From the NCBI GenBank assembly GCA_029785685.1, contig JAFLZE010000004.1, positions 29,803-93,802 of the forward strand: DNA of 64,000 nucleotides, given 5' to 3'. Below are positions 33,583 through 42,882 of this stretch, one piece after another; positions within the stretch are counted from its first letter, which is position 1, and each line of letters begins with the position of its first letter. This DNA comes from Nitrososphaerota archaeon (GTDB lineage Archaea > Thermoproteota > Nitrososphaeria > Nitrososphaerales > UBA183). The notes below the pieces were generated by a model. It was not told the origin of the DNA, searched no databases, and saw only the letters and a list, made by a program, of their open reading frames with translations. Made by a program: the position numbers and the translations under genes.

Positions 33583-34335
33583 TTGCAGCTGACAGAGGAA
33601 ACCTCAGACCTCACGGTCTTCGTGTGCACCAGGAATTCGGCGGCGACCCTAGAAAGATGTCTTCGAAGCGTCTTTCGAAGCGGGCATGGGATCAAAATGA
33701 CAATAATCGATCAAAGCAGCGTCGACGACTCAGTCGAGATAGCGAGACGGCTGGGCGCAGAGGTTGTTTCCCACGATGTAGGGCTCGGTTACGCCCGGCA
33801 GCTGGCGTTCGACCTATGTAAGACCAAGTATCTCGCATTCGTGGATAGCGACGAGGAGATCATTCAACCGCGTTTTTTTGACTTCGCAATCGAAGTCCTT
33901 GATCATCCGACGGTCGGGGCCGTGGTAGGCATGTCGGTCGGCCACAGGTTCGCTTACGGCCTCCCCATGGGGCTCCTCGTGCTCCGCACGGAGGACTTCC
34001 AGGGAAGAGTAATTCCTTCGTCCATCAATGCCCGTGAAGAGTTCTATGTCAGGAGAAAGCTCCGTCGTATGGGTCTGTCGTCTGTCTTCGTTTCCGATGT
34101 GATGGTTCATAGGTCCCAGTATAGGAGATACAAGCCGGAGTGGGAGGGGGCGAACACTCGGGTTGCGGCTGGCGTCAACGTCGGCCAGCTTGTTTTTACC
34201 GCCCAAGTCGTCCTGTTGCAGAGCCTCAACAGCCGAAGCCCGAAGAACATCGTATATGCTCCCTTGTTCTATCTGAAGTTCTTGAAAGGGTTTGTCCAGC
34301 CAGAAAGATGGAGAATCCTGAAGCAGGTGAACTGA
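33583..34335 (+). CDS. Family 2 glycosyltransferase
   Basis: A 250-aa GT-A fold glycosyltransferase. The N-terminus VFVCTRNSAATLERCLRSV is the nucleotide-sugar entry motif, IIDQSSVDDSVEIARRLGAEVV follows, and the DxD motif is FVDSDEEI near residue 89. No transmembrane helix except a weakly hydrophobic C-terminal stretch (LVFTAQVVLLQ), so it may be membrane-associated peripherally. It starts at TTG 33583, about 150 bp after tRNA-Leu. It is transcribed towards the minus-strand glycosylation operon and probably belongs to the same surface-glycan function. Confidence 0.88.
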   Translation: MQLTEETSDLTVFVCTRNSAATLERCLRSVFRSGHGIKMTIIDQSSVDDSVEIARRLGAEVVSHDVGLGYARQLAFDLCKTKYLAFVDSDEEIIQPRFFDFAIEVLDHPTVGAVVGMSVGHRFAYGLPMGLLVLRTEDFQGRVIPSSINAREEFYVRRKLRRMGLSSVFVSDVMVHRSQYRRYKPEWEGANTRVAAGVNVGQLVFTAQVVLLQSLNSRSPKNIVYAPLFYLKFLKGFVQPERWRILKQVN

Positions 34336-34396
34336 CGGCATGCGCCGTGTTGCGCCTTGCCCAAGATTGCCGGCAGCCAGACCCCGCGACCTCGCT

Positions 34397-34660
34397 TCAA
34401 GAAGTGATGCCGACTGTCAACGGCTGGTTGGGAAGGCATACTCTGTAGAGCCTCGACCACTCCCTGATGATTGTCTTGATGTCGTAGTCGCAGAGCTCCA
34501 CAATCCCTGGGTGTGGATCGGTGGTGGGCGCGGTCTTGCAGCCTATGTAGACCGAAGAGAGAAACACGAAAAATGCTCTCTTCTTTGTGGTGACCGACAG
34601 CATCAGCCCGTTCCCCTCCAGGAGTATCTTGAACATCGTCCTTTCGTTTATGAGCTTCAT
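34397..34660 (-). CDS. Hypothetical protein at end of glycosylation operon
   Basis: An 87-aa frame starting at ATG 34660 (MKLINERTMFKILLEGNGLM), with high G+C third positions and no strong competing frame. It has a hydrophobic stretch AFFVFLSSVYIGC, which may be one membrane helix, and a C-terminal CDYDIKTIIREWSRLYRV segment. It lies 48 bp after the reductase/methyltransferase fusion gene on the same strand, so it is probably the last gene of that operon. No family is recognised. Confidence 0.45.
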   Translation of the reverse strand: MKLINERTMFKILLEGNGLMLSVTTKKRAFFVFLSSVYIGCKTAPTTDPHPGIVELCDYDIKTIIREWSRLYRVCLPNQPLTVGITS

Positions 34661-34708
34661 CCGAGCGCCCGCCTCCCCGACCTCCTGACTGCACACACAG
34701 GTGTAGAG

Positions 34709-35887
34709 TCATCCAACTCTATTATACACCCCAATGAAGTGGTCGCCGAGCTGGCACCAGGGGTTCCTGGACTGAATGGATATATCCAAAGCTTTGAAGA
34801 GTCGAAGGAGTCGTCCTCGGGGAAGATATCGGACCAGATTCGATGGAGGAAGCAGTATGCATACCCCTCTGAGCGACTCCAACTCGAACCGTCCGTGAAT
34901 CTGCCGGTTCAGTTCTCTGACGGAAAAAGCGTTAGTGGTCACACAGAATCTCGATTTCCCCACAGGGACCGGGTTCCTGAGCCTGGCCACAATCATCGAG
35001 GGTCGCATCCTCATCGAATACCCGATGATTTCGTAGAGGCAGAACCTGTTCCACACGCCCAGCACAAGTTTCCCTCCTGGTCGGATTAACTCGTGGAGGT
35101 TGGCTACCATCTCCCCAAGCCGTGGCTCTGTGTTGACGGCGCCGTAGGTCGAATAAGCCCCATCGGCGCTCGTGCATCCGGCCTTAGCCAGCCCTTCCTT
35201 GAGCTGGTGCGCTCTGCAGTGGACGGGGATAACGTTCGCGTCGAGTCCTCTGGCCTTCGCCTTCTTCATCAGCACTTGGAGCATCTTCTGCGAAATGTCT
35301 GTCGCCACGACCCTGACACCTCTGCTCGCCAGCCGGAGGGTCTCAGTCCCAGTTCCGCATCCCACCTCGACCACGGTGTCCCCTCGCTTGAAGAGAGTAG
35401 CCATCAAGTCCACCGACCTATCTCTGAGCCACACGTTCATCGGGTTACCAAAGATGTGATGATCATAGGTCAGCGCGACTCCGTCGAAAGCTGCCTCTAG
35501 GTCTGAATAGACCAGTTCCGCGTAGTTCTCCTTTGTCATTGAGAGGAGGCTGATTTGGAAGAAACCCATCGTGCCCCAGTATTTCCTCCTTACCTCCGCC
35601 CCACCGTACTTCCTGGTGAACGCCCCCAGGACAGGATCCTTGAGGCCATCTGCCCTCCGCTCCTCCGCCACCCCTTCCCACCTTGCCTCTCCTGCGTAGA
35701 CACCTACCCTCGGGTTTCCTCTGAGATTGGCTACCCAGTCCTGATGCCCTTCACTCTCGGGAAAGACGACCATTTTTCCATCATACATCACGTACCTGAC
35801 TATGACTGAGTGCAGGCGGCCGGTCCTCCTTCCGATCGTTTCGATACGCACATACTGGCCAGCTGGGCCCAATTCGTATACGCCCAA
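34709..35887 (-). CDS. F420-type nitroreductase/quinone-reductase domain fused to SAM methyltransferase
   Basis: A 392-aa two-domain protein. Residues 1-115 have the deazaflavin-dependent nitroreductase pattern: YVRIETIGRRTGRLHSVIVRYV, then FPESEGHQDWVANLRGNPRVGVYAG, typical of small F420H2-dependent reductases. From about residue 160 onward there is a class I SAM-dependent methyltransferase: VVEVGCGTGTETLRLASRGVRVVATDISQ (motif I), then TYGAVNTEPRLGEMVANLHELIRPGGKLVLG. I am not aware of this fusion as a common one. It is the fifth gene of the glycosylation operon, 28 bp after the GT87-like gene, which suggests modification of a lipid or sugar product. Confidence 0.8.
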   Translation of the reverse strand: MGVYELGPAGQYVRIETIGRRTGRLHSVIVRYVMYDGKMVVFPESEGHQDWVANLRGNPRVGVYAGEARWEGVAEERRADGLKDPVLGAFTRKYGGAEVRRKYWGTMGFFQISLLSMTKENYAELVYSDLEAAFDGVALTYDHHIFGNPMNVWLRDRSVDLMATLFKRGDTVVEVGCGTGTETLRLASRGVRVVATDISQKMLQVLMKKAKARGLDANVIPVHCRAHQLKEGLAKAGCTSADGAYSTYGAVNTEPRLGEMVANLHELIRPGGKLVLGVWNRFCLYEIIGYSMRMRPSMIVARLRNPVPVGKSRFCVTTNAFSVRELNRQIHGRFELESLRGVCILLPPSNLVRYLPRGRLLRLFKALDISIQSRNPWCQLGDHFIGVYNRVG

Positions 35888-35915
35888 TCCGCATATGAAA
35901 AGGGTCCAAAGAGAG

Positions 35916-37700
35916 TTAAACGTTCTCCATGGTCCGAGTGCCGCGGTGGATCGGCTTTAGTTGTGCAAACAGCGACAGCACGTACACAGTCGTTGGGATG
36001 GCGGCTGCGATAAGAATGAACAGCCAATCAGTCTGGTAGAAGTAATTGACCTTGATCTGGTCGGCAATTGAGGCGCCTATGGCATACTCGTTATGCAGTA
36101 TTGCCGGCGAGACAAAGTAGAAGAAATCATAGGCGGCCGCCATGAAGGCAAGCGGGAGGGCTGTGAATACCACATAAGAAAGCCGTCTCCCCTGGAGCAG
36201 GAACAGTGGGAGTATCCAATAGAAATATTGCGGGTTGACATAGTTGTAGGTCAGGAATAGGACAAGAATCGAGACCAGCGTCCACTTCACGACGTCGGTG
36301 TCGTTCTTCCAATATATCCAGACTAGCAGGGCAGCGTAGATGGGAACTCCCACGTAGAGGAACAGTGGGACGGGGGGAGACTTCAAGACAAACAGCACTT
36401 CCTGCCATGTCAGTCCGTTGACTGTGAACGCCCCTGCGAATGTGGGTATGCCCCTGGCATAGATTAAGACGGAAAGGCTGTTCAGAATGCTCCCATATGC
36501 ACCATAGAGGCCCATGGTTAGCGCCACAGCCGGTATCACCGCGACAATTGGACGAACTGCTGCCTTCAAGCCGCCCTTCCTAATCGAAGCCACAAGCATG
36601 ACCGGAATCATGATCGCCGGCCAGACTTTGACCGCTGCGCCGAACGATGCGAACAGATATGCGTGGTAGGCCTTCCCCTTCTGGAAGTAGTACAGTGACG
36701 CGACCGCCATGAGTGTCGCTATGGGGTCAAGTTGACCCCAGACAGCCGCCACCAAGATGACCAGGGGGTTCGCAATCCACAGAATCGAAGTCGACTCTCT
36801 GCCGGTCATCTTAGCCAAGAGCCAGCCTGTCAGAAAAGCCGATGCCACCATGGGGAGCTTCAGGAGCATCACGAGGAGCGGGAGGTTAGAAGGAACGAAC
36901 GCTAGGTACACGTTGTAGGTCTCAGTGAACCATCCGGGCCATGTGAGCGACGAGATGGAAGGGAGATGGGCCCCTGTGAACGCCTGATAGACCAGGTATG
37001 AGAAAGCGCTGTAGACGGGATAGATGGGAGGATAAGCCCACTTCAGGGGTCCGGGATAGACTGGAGGATTTCCCGGCATGAATGGGTTGACGTGCTGAAG
37101 GACTCTGATGCCTGAACTAATGAGGAAATAGACGTCGTACCTCTGTCCCGTCCACGGTGACAGAGCCAGGTACGCTGGAATCGCCAATATGAGGAACCTC
37201 CTCCAACCGAACCTCGTTCCCAGGATGAAGAACGCCAAGACCGAACCCGCCATGGCTGCGTATGCCATTATGTCCAGCATAGTGGCGCTGGAGTCGTATC
37301 CGACGCCGAAGGTCGCGGTGTTCGAGTAGCACGTTCCACTGGCCACCCTGACAGAGGCGGTCCCGAACCTCACCCATCCCCTGTCCAGGCCATAGCTCGT
37401 CTCAGTGAACCCCAGGCCGTTCGCAGTGAAGTTCTCCAGCTTGTACCACTGACTCCCGTTAAGATATTCAAGTGTGAGCGTCTCGTTCGCCAGGGAGGGC
37501 GGATAGGTGACGTCGAACGTCTCGCTGAAGGTTGTCGCACCCGGTGACGGGATTGTATTCAGTGGAAAGTGGACCTGCGAGGGTCCCGCGGTCAACCCAA
37601 CTCCGCAGTTTTGTGCCGCGGTCGCGGGTGACACGGCTAGAACTGCCGCGGGGACGAGGAACGCCAGCAGCAGCCAGGCCAAGCCCCTTCTCATGCCCAA
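35916..37700 (-). CDS. GT87-like polytopic membrane glycosyltransferase
   Basis: A 594-aa membrane protein with an N-terminal signal or anchor (GLAWLLLAFLVPAAVLAV), a 100-residue extracytoplasmic domain with beta pattern (LTLEYLNGSQWYKLENFT), and then at least eleven hydrophobic helices. WTGQRYDVYFLISSGIRVLQHVNPFMPGNPPVYPGPLKWAYPPIYPVYS carries the conserved loop of GT-C/DUF2029-type mannosyltransferases with an Asp after the first extracytoplasmic segment. It probably uses a polyprenyl-phosphate sugar to decorate a surface glycolipid or protein. It sits 46 bp after the processive GT2 gene in the same operon. Confidence 0.75.
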   Translation of the reverse strand: MGMRRGLAWLLLAFLVPAAVLAVSPATAAQNCGVGLTAGPSQVHFPLNTIPSPGATTFSETFDVTYPPSLANETLTLEYLNGSQWYKLENFTANGLGFTETSYGLDRGWVRFGTASVRVASGTCYSNTATFGVGYDSSATMLDIMAYAAMAGSVLAFFILGTRFGWRRFLILAIPAYLALSPWTGQRYDVYFLISSGIRVLQHVNPFMPGNPPVYPGPLKWAYPPIYPVYSAFSYLVYQAFTGAHLPSISSLTWPGWFTETYNVYLAFVPSNLPLLVMLLKLPMVASAFLTGWLLAKMTGRESTSILWIANPLVILVAAVWGQLDPIATLMAVASLYYFQKGKAYHAYLFASFGAAVKVWPAIMIPVMLVASIRKGGLKAAVRPIVAVIPAVALTMGLYGAYGSILNSLSVLIYARGIPTFAGAFTVNGLTWQEVLFVLKSPPVPLFLYVGVPIYAALLVWIYWKNDTDVVKWTLVSILVLFLTYNYVNPQYFYWILPLFLLQGRRLSYVVFTALPLAFMAAAYDFFYFVSPAILHNEYAIGASIADQIKVNYFYQTDWLFILIAAAIPTTVYVLSLFAQLKPIHRGTRTMENV

Positions 37701-37745
37701 AGGCAGGAGACGAATGGCTTTAGGCTTGCAGCGCCGTCGGCGCGC

Positions 37746-39308
37746 CTACACATCCCTCGAGCCAGAGGAGGCGAGCGTCTGCGCGACGGTGAGATACAAC
37801 ACGCAAGCGTATCCAATCAGATAGACAACCAAGATAGGCATTATTCCGTAGTTTGAGGTAACCCAGGCGTAGACCAGAGCGGCGACAGAGAGTGCCACTG
37901 CGCCTGCCTCCAGGCCTGCGGTCCTGCTGAAAGGTAGCTGATATTTTTTCCCGCTCCAGGTCCCTCCGGTTCGCTCAATTGCATATTTTGGGGTCCTTGA
38001 GAACGATCCCGTCTGCTTCGAGAAGATCCCACCCAGCGCCTGGACAGAGTTGCTTATGCTGATCCCGTACCCTATGATGACCAAGAGCAGTATCTGTTTG
38101 ATGTTCTCCAAGAGCCCCAGTTTCTGCACCCTGATTGCTTCTATGCAGTACACCAACACGGCGACGGTGGATAGGACTACTAAGATCGAGAAGATCAGCC
38201 AGGGGATGAATATGAACGAGAGACTCTCCAGCACTGACCCTCCGGACAGGAGAGGCACCGAGAAGTTGACGGCATAATTGATGACGTCAACTGAGAGGAA
38301 GTCGGCCCCGACTGCCAGGAGAAACGAGATCACCATGAGCGGATGTACGAGGTAGTAAGTCAGATGAATCACCGCCTCCATCTTCTGCTTCAGGCTGAGC
38401 CTCTTGGATGAGTTGACTGATGGGACGAGCTTCTTTGCGGTCTGGAGAGAGCCTCGAGCCCAGCGTCCCTGTTGCCTCTTGAGCCCGGTGATGGTCGGCG
38501 GCAGCTCCCCCGGCACCTCCACGTCGTTCAGGTAGACTCCGCGGTACCCTCTGAGCTGGAGCCTGTAGCTCAGGTCAAGATCTTCCGCCAGAGTGTCGGG
38601 CGCCCAGCCGCCTGCCTCGGTGATGGCTGAGGCCCTGAGCACCCCCGCGCTACCGTTGAAGTTCATCAGGTACCCGTTTCCGTTCCTGCCTTTCTGCTCC
38701 AGAAAGAAGTGGGCGTCTATGCCGATGGCGATGGTCTTGGTAATGAAGTTGTGATCCCTGTCGAGGTGGCCCCACCTGGCTTGCACAAATCCTATGGCAG
38801 GATCGCTCTCCAGGATCGGGACGGTCCTCTCTAGGAAGTCCTCCGGAGGGACGAAGTCAGCGTCGAACACGGCGACGTATTTTTCACCTGTCTCCGCCAA
38901 GGCAGCCTGTAGCGCCCCGGCTTTGAAGCCGACGCGGCTGCTCCTTCTTATCACACTCATCATGATACCCCTGGACGTGTACTCTGGGACCAGCCTGTCA
39001 ACCTCGAGGCTAGTGTCGTCGGTGGAGTCATCCAAGATGTAGATCCTTACGAGGTCAGAGCCGTACCTTTCGGCCACCCGGGCGCATGAAGCGAGCAACC
39101 TCTCTACTACGTAGAACTCGTTGTAGATCGGGAGATGGATTGCCACTGGTGGGCGGGCCGAAAGCGGGAGAGTGCGCACCTGTTTGTAGCGCCTGGATCG
39201 TATGGTCAGATAGAGGGTGTTGAGGCCATAGACCACAAAAATCCCGCTGATGAGGACCGACCCCATTAGCAGCGCAGGCGCAACTGGTGAGTAGGATGCT
39301 GCCAGCAA
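37746..39308 (-). CDS. Processive-type family 2 glycosyltransferase (cellulose-synthase-like)
   Basis: A 520-aa GT2 enzyme with the D, D, D, QxxRW pattern: YILDDSTDDTS, VFDADFVPPEDF, AEDLDLSYRLQLRGY and RQQGRWARG. Hydrophobic helices flank the catalytic domain (LLMGSVLISGIFVVYGL at the N-terminus; four or more after residue 330), as in enzymes that polymerise and extrude a beta-glycan or build glucosyl-type lipids. The product sugar cannot be deduced. It follows a nucleotidyltransferase gene by 6 bp and precedes a GT87-like gene. Confidence 0.9.
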   Translation of the reverse strand: MLAASYSPVAPALLMGSVLISGIFVVYGLNTLYLTIRSRRYKQVRTLPLSARPPVAIHLPIYNEFYVVERLLASCARVAERYGSDLVRIYILDDSTDDTSLEVDRLVPEYTSRGIMMSVIRRSSRVGFKAGALQAALAETGEKYVAVFDADFVPPEDFLERTVPILESDPAIGFVQARWGHLDRDHNFITKTIAIGIDAHFFLEQKGRNGNGYLMNFNGSAGVLRASAITEAGGWAPDTLAEDLDLSYRLQLRGYRGVYLNDVEVPGELPPTITGLKRQQGRWARGSLQTAKKLVPSVNSSKRLSLKQKMEAVIHLTYYLVHPLMVISFLLAVGADFLSVDVINYAVNFSVPLLSGGSVLESLSFIFIPWLIFSILVVLSTVAVLVYCIEAIRVQKLGLLENIKQILLLVIIGYGISISNSVQALGGIFSKQTGSFSRTPKYAIERTGGTWSGKKYQLPFSRTAGLEAGAVALSVAALVYAWVTSNYGIMPILVVYLIGYACVLYLTVAQTLASSGSRDV

Positions 39309-39314
39309 GTTCCT

Positions 39315-40238
39315 TCACCTCCCTGCTTCGACAGAGGCTAGCAATGCTTCGTATCTTTGCCGCATTGAAACGTACCGTCTAGACTCATAGATGAGATGAT
39401 CTTCTTCGCACTGAATATCGAAGACGTCCCAGTTCCGGCGGGTTGCATTTAGCCTCCTATTCAACAAAGACGACTTCAGTTTCAGATACCTACCGGCCGT
39501 TGCGAACATGAAGAGGTTCATGATCCTCTCCGAGATATTGTGATGAACCATGGGTTGGATATGAGCCTCAGAGAATTCTGAATGTTCGTAGGCAGCCGGA
39601 TAGTATGCCGAGATCCACCTTGCCGTCTTCATGAGGGATCTATGAATGTCATAACCCATGATGACCTTGGTTGCGAGGGCATCCCTGGCGAAGAGCGGCC
39701 CCTGAGGGGTGGAAAACTTTGAATGGGCATATCTCTCGTCCATGATACAGCTGAGACAGACGGAAGGCGAACGAGGAGAGATGAGACTGGACACTCTCGC
39801 CATGATGAGTCCCCAGGTAAGGGAACGCCACAGCGCTCCGGCGGGAGCGATGCAGAACAGGTCCAAATCTTTGGATCTCGAAGCAGAGCCATAGGATGTG
39901 GAACCGCTCACAGCTATCATCTTGAAGCGAGCTGGACGGAGCAATCGCGCAAACTTAGCCGCGTACTCCATGTTGGACCTTGCCCTCGCCCTGTTGCGGG
40001 ACTCTGCTTCGATGTCGCTTGCCTCTGACCCTTGGCGCCTTTCGGAGAGGTAGTCGCCCTTGAGCTCGAATTTGGAGTTGAGGGACGGATCGAATGTGAT
40101 TGCGTTGACCAACTCACGTTCTGATATGTCCTCCGATAGAAGGCACGTCAGCTCGCTGACCGATATCAGAGAACCGTTCTGTTTCGCTAGCTCGAAAAGC
40201 AGATCGATCCTTTCAGAGTTCTTCTCCGACAGGGTCAG
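39315..40238 (-). CDS. Nucleotidyltransferase-fold protein with winged-helix N-terminus (CTG start proposed)
   Basis: The central part has the nucleotidyltransferase signature: MIAVSGSTSYGSASRSKDLDLFCIAPAGAL (GS then DLDLF), with a helical C-terminus. The coding sequence extends at least 42 codons upstream of the first standard start (TTG 40112): LTLSEKNSERIDLLFELAKQ then NGSLISVSELTCLLSEDISER reads as a winged helix of the same protein. In that stretch no ATG, GTG or TTG is in frame; only CTG at 40238-40236 is available, overlapping the previous gene's TGA as CTGA. With CTG the protein has 307 aa; with TTG 265 aa. Function is unknown, perhaps sugar nucleotide or tRNA-like substrate handling in a glycosylation operon. 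Confidence 0.7.
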   Translation of the reverse strand: MTLSEKNSERIDLLFELAKQNGSLISVSELTCLLSEDISERELVNAITFDPSLNSKFELKGDYLSERRQGSEASDIEAESRNRARARSNMEYAAKFARLLRPARFKMIAVSGSTSYGSASRSKDLDLFCIAPAGALWRSLTWGLIMARVSSLISPRSPSVCLSCIMDERYAHSKFSTPQGPLFARDALATKVIMGYDIHRSLMKTARWISAYYPAAYEHSEFSEAHIQPMVHHNISERIMNLFMFATAGRYLKLKSSLLNRRLNATRRNWDVFDIQCEEDHLIYESRRYVSMRQRYEALLASVEAGR

Positions 40239-41215
40239 GTGAAGCGCCTCCAGACTTCGTGGGCGGTGGTGGACTTTAGTGTGTCAAGAATTGAAAGAGC
40301 GGCAGCAAAGGCTTCACCCACTGCTGCCAGGGGAAGTACAAGCAGGAACTTGGAGTCCTTGGACAGGGATTTGACCAGCAAGCGCATGCTCACCATGGGT
40401 GAGAGAATCAGCATTGACTCGATGGTTATGGGAGGAGAGCCGACCTTGCGCCACACTTGCGCGTGGCCGAAGAGGATCCGGCGCCGTTGCAGGATGACCT
40501 CCACGAGCCTGGAAGGAGTCTTGACCCGGACCTTTGCAGACTGGCATACCTTGACCCTGTAGCCTTTCCGCTTGACCATCCCTGCCATGTAAGCACCGTC
40601 GTTCACCAGGCCCTCCGGTAGGGGTGTCGTCGCTGCTGCCCTGAAGACCACTAACTCGTCGCTGCTGTGATTAGCTATCCCTCGGTGATTTAGATAGACG
40701 GAGCATTCGTTGTGGGCGTCCCACATGAACTTGGTCAGAAGGGACGCCATCCCTTCCGAATCCTCTGGCACTGGGAGCGCAGAAACCGCTCCGTTCCTGG
40801 GATTGGAAGACACCAACTTGAGGAGGGAGGATATCGCGCCTGGTTCGGGCGTGGCGTCCGCGTTGACGAAGACGATGTATTCTCCAGACACTGAAGACAG
40901 TATCCGGTTGATTGCTTCGGCCTTCCCGCGTCTGACCGTCTCGACTAGGAGCTTCACTCTCTCGTCCAATTCGCTGGCCTGCTTTAGCCCAGAAAGTGCT
41001 GGCCCCGCAATCCCGCTGGCTACGACCACTAACTCTTTCATGACAGCAGAGGAGCGGGTCGACTCCGTGAGTATGAATTGTATGAAGCCCTCTGGGTCTT
41101 CCATTCTGTCGGCAGCGCACACTCCTACAGAGAACGAAGGAGATAGCAATCTACCCTTGGCACCCCTGGCTTCCTTTGTCCGTGAGGCCGGAGGGAGCTG
41201 AATGGCAGGTGACAA
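40235..41215 (-). CDS. Family 2 glycosyltransferase
   Basis: A 326-aa GT-A glycosyltransferase beginning the minus-strand glycosylation operon. It has FSVGVCAADRMEDPEGFIQFI at the N-terminus, KAEAINRILSSVSGEYIVFVNADATPEPGAIS with the DxD-equivalent NADAT motif near residue 118, and a C-terminal helix (LLVLPLAAVGEAFAAAL) that may anchor it in the membrane. The TTG/ATG upstream choice is uncertain because the first 30 residues are basic and low-quality; a later start near FSVGVC is possible. Its TGA overlaps the CTG proposed for the next gene. Confidence 0.85.
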   Translation of the reverse strand: MSPAIQLPPASRTKEARGAKGRLLSPSFSVGVCAADRMEDPEGFIQFILTESTRSSAVMKELVVVASGIAGPALSGLKQASELDERVKLLVETVRRGKAEAINRILSSVSGEYIVFVNADATPEPGAISSLLKLVSSNPRNGAVSALPVPEDSEGMASLLTKFMWDAHNECSVYLNHRGIANHSSDELVVFRAAATTPLPEGLVNDGAYMAGMVKRKGYRVKVCQSAKVRVKTPSRLVEVILQRRRILFGHAQVWRKVGSPPITIESMLILSPMVSMRLLVKSLSKDSKFLLVLPLAAVGEAFAAALSILDTLKSTTAHEVWRRFT

Positions 41216-41502
41216 TGAGGTACAAGTTGTCGCCGACTCTGGCTTTAAGGATGATTCACGGTGTTATGACTGGTCTGGGTGCAGTGACCATGCAGGAGCC
41301 CAACAAAGATGTTTGGAGGCAGCATAGAAGTGTGGGCCACGACGCTGTTCGACGCGACTGGTAGGCCTCCCCTTAGTCCCAAGTCAGCACGGAAGTCCAC
41401 TATGATACAAATCGTCGATTGGGCGAGGCCTTCAACTGAAACATGCTCGTTGTTGGGTGACTCCTTTGGGCTCGTCAGGATGAGTTCCTGTTACCGAGAG
41501 GC

Positions 41503-41904
41503 CTAGCCGACAATTTGTACTATCTGTTTCGCCAGCTTATTCTCGATGTGTTCTGTCCAGAGCATCTCAGGGATGTCCACTGCGAGGAACAGCTCTGAAA
41601 GTAGTAGGGCCTCTACTGCCATGACCCCGAGGTTCTGGAAGAACTTGCCTATCCCTATGTGGACAGAGAAATCGTTGGACTGACCAGTCACCATGATGGT
41701 GAAGGCCCTTTCGGAGGCAATCAGATCGCGCAATATACCGCCCTTCTGGGCCTGGATGATTGTTCCGAGTGGCGCGGCGGCTATGTTGGTTCTGTACCCC
41801 TCTGACTGGAGTTGTTGTGCTATCTGTTGAGCCAGCGAGCCCAAATCTCTGTTCTTGTTCTGGAACCGAAGTATCTTCTCTGAAACCAATTCAACCGCTT
41901 GCAT
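41503..41904 (-). CDS. Conserved hypothetical protein
   Basis: A 133-aa protein starting MQAVELVSEKILRFQNKNRD. It is mostly alpha/beta, with LAQQIAQQLQSEGYRTNIAA, a central IIQAQKGGILRDLI, and a hydrophobic C-terminus (AVEALLLSELFLAVDIPEMLW). No cysteines, no membrane helix of full length, no recognisable catalytic motif. The pattern is well formed and codon use is normal, so it is a real gene. The 287 bp before it (41216-41502) contain only a weak 65-codon plus-strand frame that I could not support. Confidence 0.75.
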   Translation of the reverse strand: MQAVELVSEKILRFQNKNRDLGSLAQQIAQQLQSEGYRTNIAAAPLGTIIQAQKGGILRDLIASERAFTIMVTGQSNDFSVHIGIGKFFQNLGVMAVEALLLSELFLAVDIPEMLWTEHIENKLAKQIVQIVG

Positions 41905-41964
41905 GCTCCTCTGTCCTCCGTATAAGCCTGCTGTTAACTCGACCCAAAGAGCGCCTGTGTGAGC

Positions 41965-42603
41965 TCATCCGAGCTGTGAGAGGAACCTTAGGGTCTTGTC
42001 CCAGGCGTCCTTGGCTGCGGCTGGATTATGGCCTTCCCAGCCCGGTCGATGGAAGGCGTGTTTCGCGTGAGGGTACAGTTGTGTCTCCACTCTTTTGTTG
42101 TGCTTCATGGCTGCGGGGAGCAACTGCTGGAAAGCCCAAGGTGTCACTCGGGTATCTTCGCTCCCGAGAATCATGAGGACGGGTCCTTGCAGCTTCGACG
42201 CGTCTTCGGCGTCTGGTATCTGCCCATAGAAGTCAATGCAGAAGTCCAGCCCAAGGTCACAGGCCGCCTGGAGAGCGAACCCTCCGCCCATGCAGAACCC
42301 CATTGACCCTACGGTCCGGGCCCCAGCTTGGCTCCGGAGCAATTCTGCACCTGCAGACAGCCCCTCACGGAGCGATTCTTTTGTGACCGACTCCCTGAGT
42401 TTCATACCAGTTTCTAGGGTGTCTGCTTTGACTCCTCGGAACAGGTCGATGGACGCGGCGCTGAACCCGGCCTTCGCCAGTTCCGTCGCCACTTCCTCGA
42501 CATAGGGACTGTAGCCGAAGATTTCGTGGATGACCACGAGCCCGATGCTAGTCTTCCCTTTGGCGAGGAAGAAATCCCATCCATTCTGAGTAACACGACT
42601 CAT
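41965..42603 (-). CDS. Dienelactone hydrolase family protein
   Basis: A 212-aa alpha/beta hydrolase starting at ATG 42603 (MSRVTQNGWDFFLAKG). The catalytic triad is visible: Cys nucleophile in GSMGFCMGGGFAL, Asp in ILGSEDTRVTP, and His in HAKHAFHRPG; VVIHEIFGY is the conserved substrate-binding strand. A minus-strand TATA-like CGTATAAGGG about 28 bp upstream supports this start; the open frame extends 18 codons further but those residues are poor. It probably hydrolyses a lactone or an ester of an aromatic breakdown product. Confidence 0.9.
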   Translation of the reverse strand: MSRVTQNGWDFFLAKGKTSIGLVVIHEIFGYSPYVEEVATELAKAGFSAASIDLFRGVKADTLETGMKLRESVTKESLREGLSAGAELLRSQAGARTVGSMGFCMGGGFALQAACDLGLDFCIDFYGQIPDAEDASKLQGPVLMILGSEDTRVTPWAFQQLLPAAMKHNKRVETQLYPHAKHAFHRPGWEGHNPAAAKDAWDKTLRFLSQLG

Positions 42604-42882
42604 GCTAGCCGAGGTAGATTTGTGGCCCTTATACGTTTCAAAGCGATGTGTGGCCAATCGTCCCCGTCAATTCGTCATGAAAAGGACCCGAACCCGGCTA
42701 TTGAAGGTAAAGTCGTCGTCCTCTGGTCGCCCAGGGCAATGAATCCTGTCCGGGACTAACTATCTATCAACCAGTTGGCGCGATGCCCGACTCGTCTCCC
42801 TGAGCCGTGGACGAACCGGAGAATAGGGCGCGGCGAAAGGTATGGATATGATTATTTCAAGGAGCGCCAAGACCCATAAGCG

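Noticed and set aside
41309..41506. 65-codon plus-strand frame MFGGSIEVWATTLFDATG..
   Set aside because: Weak codon pattern and no conserved feature; the TATA-like element upstream is too far.
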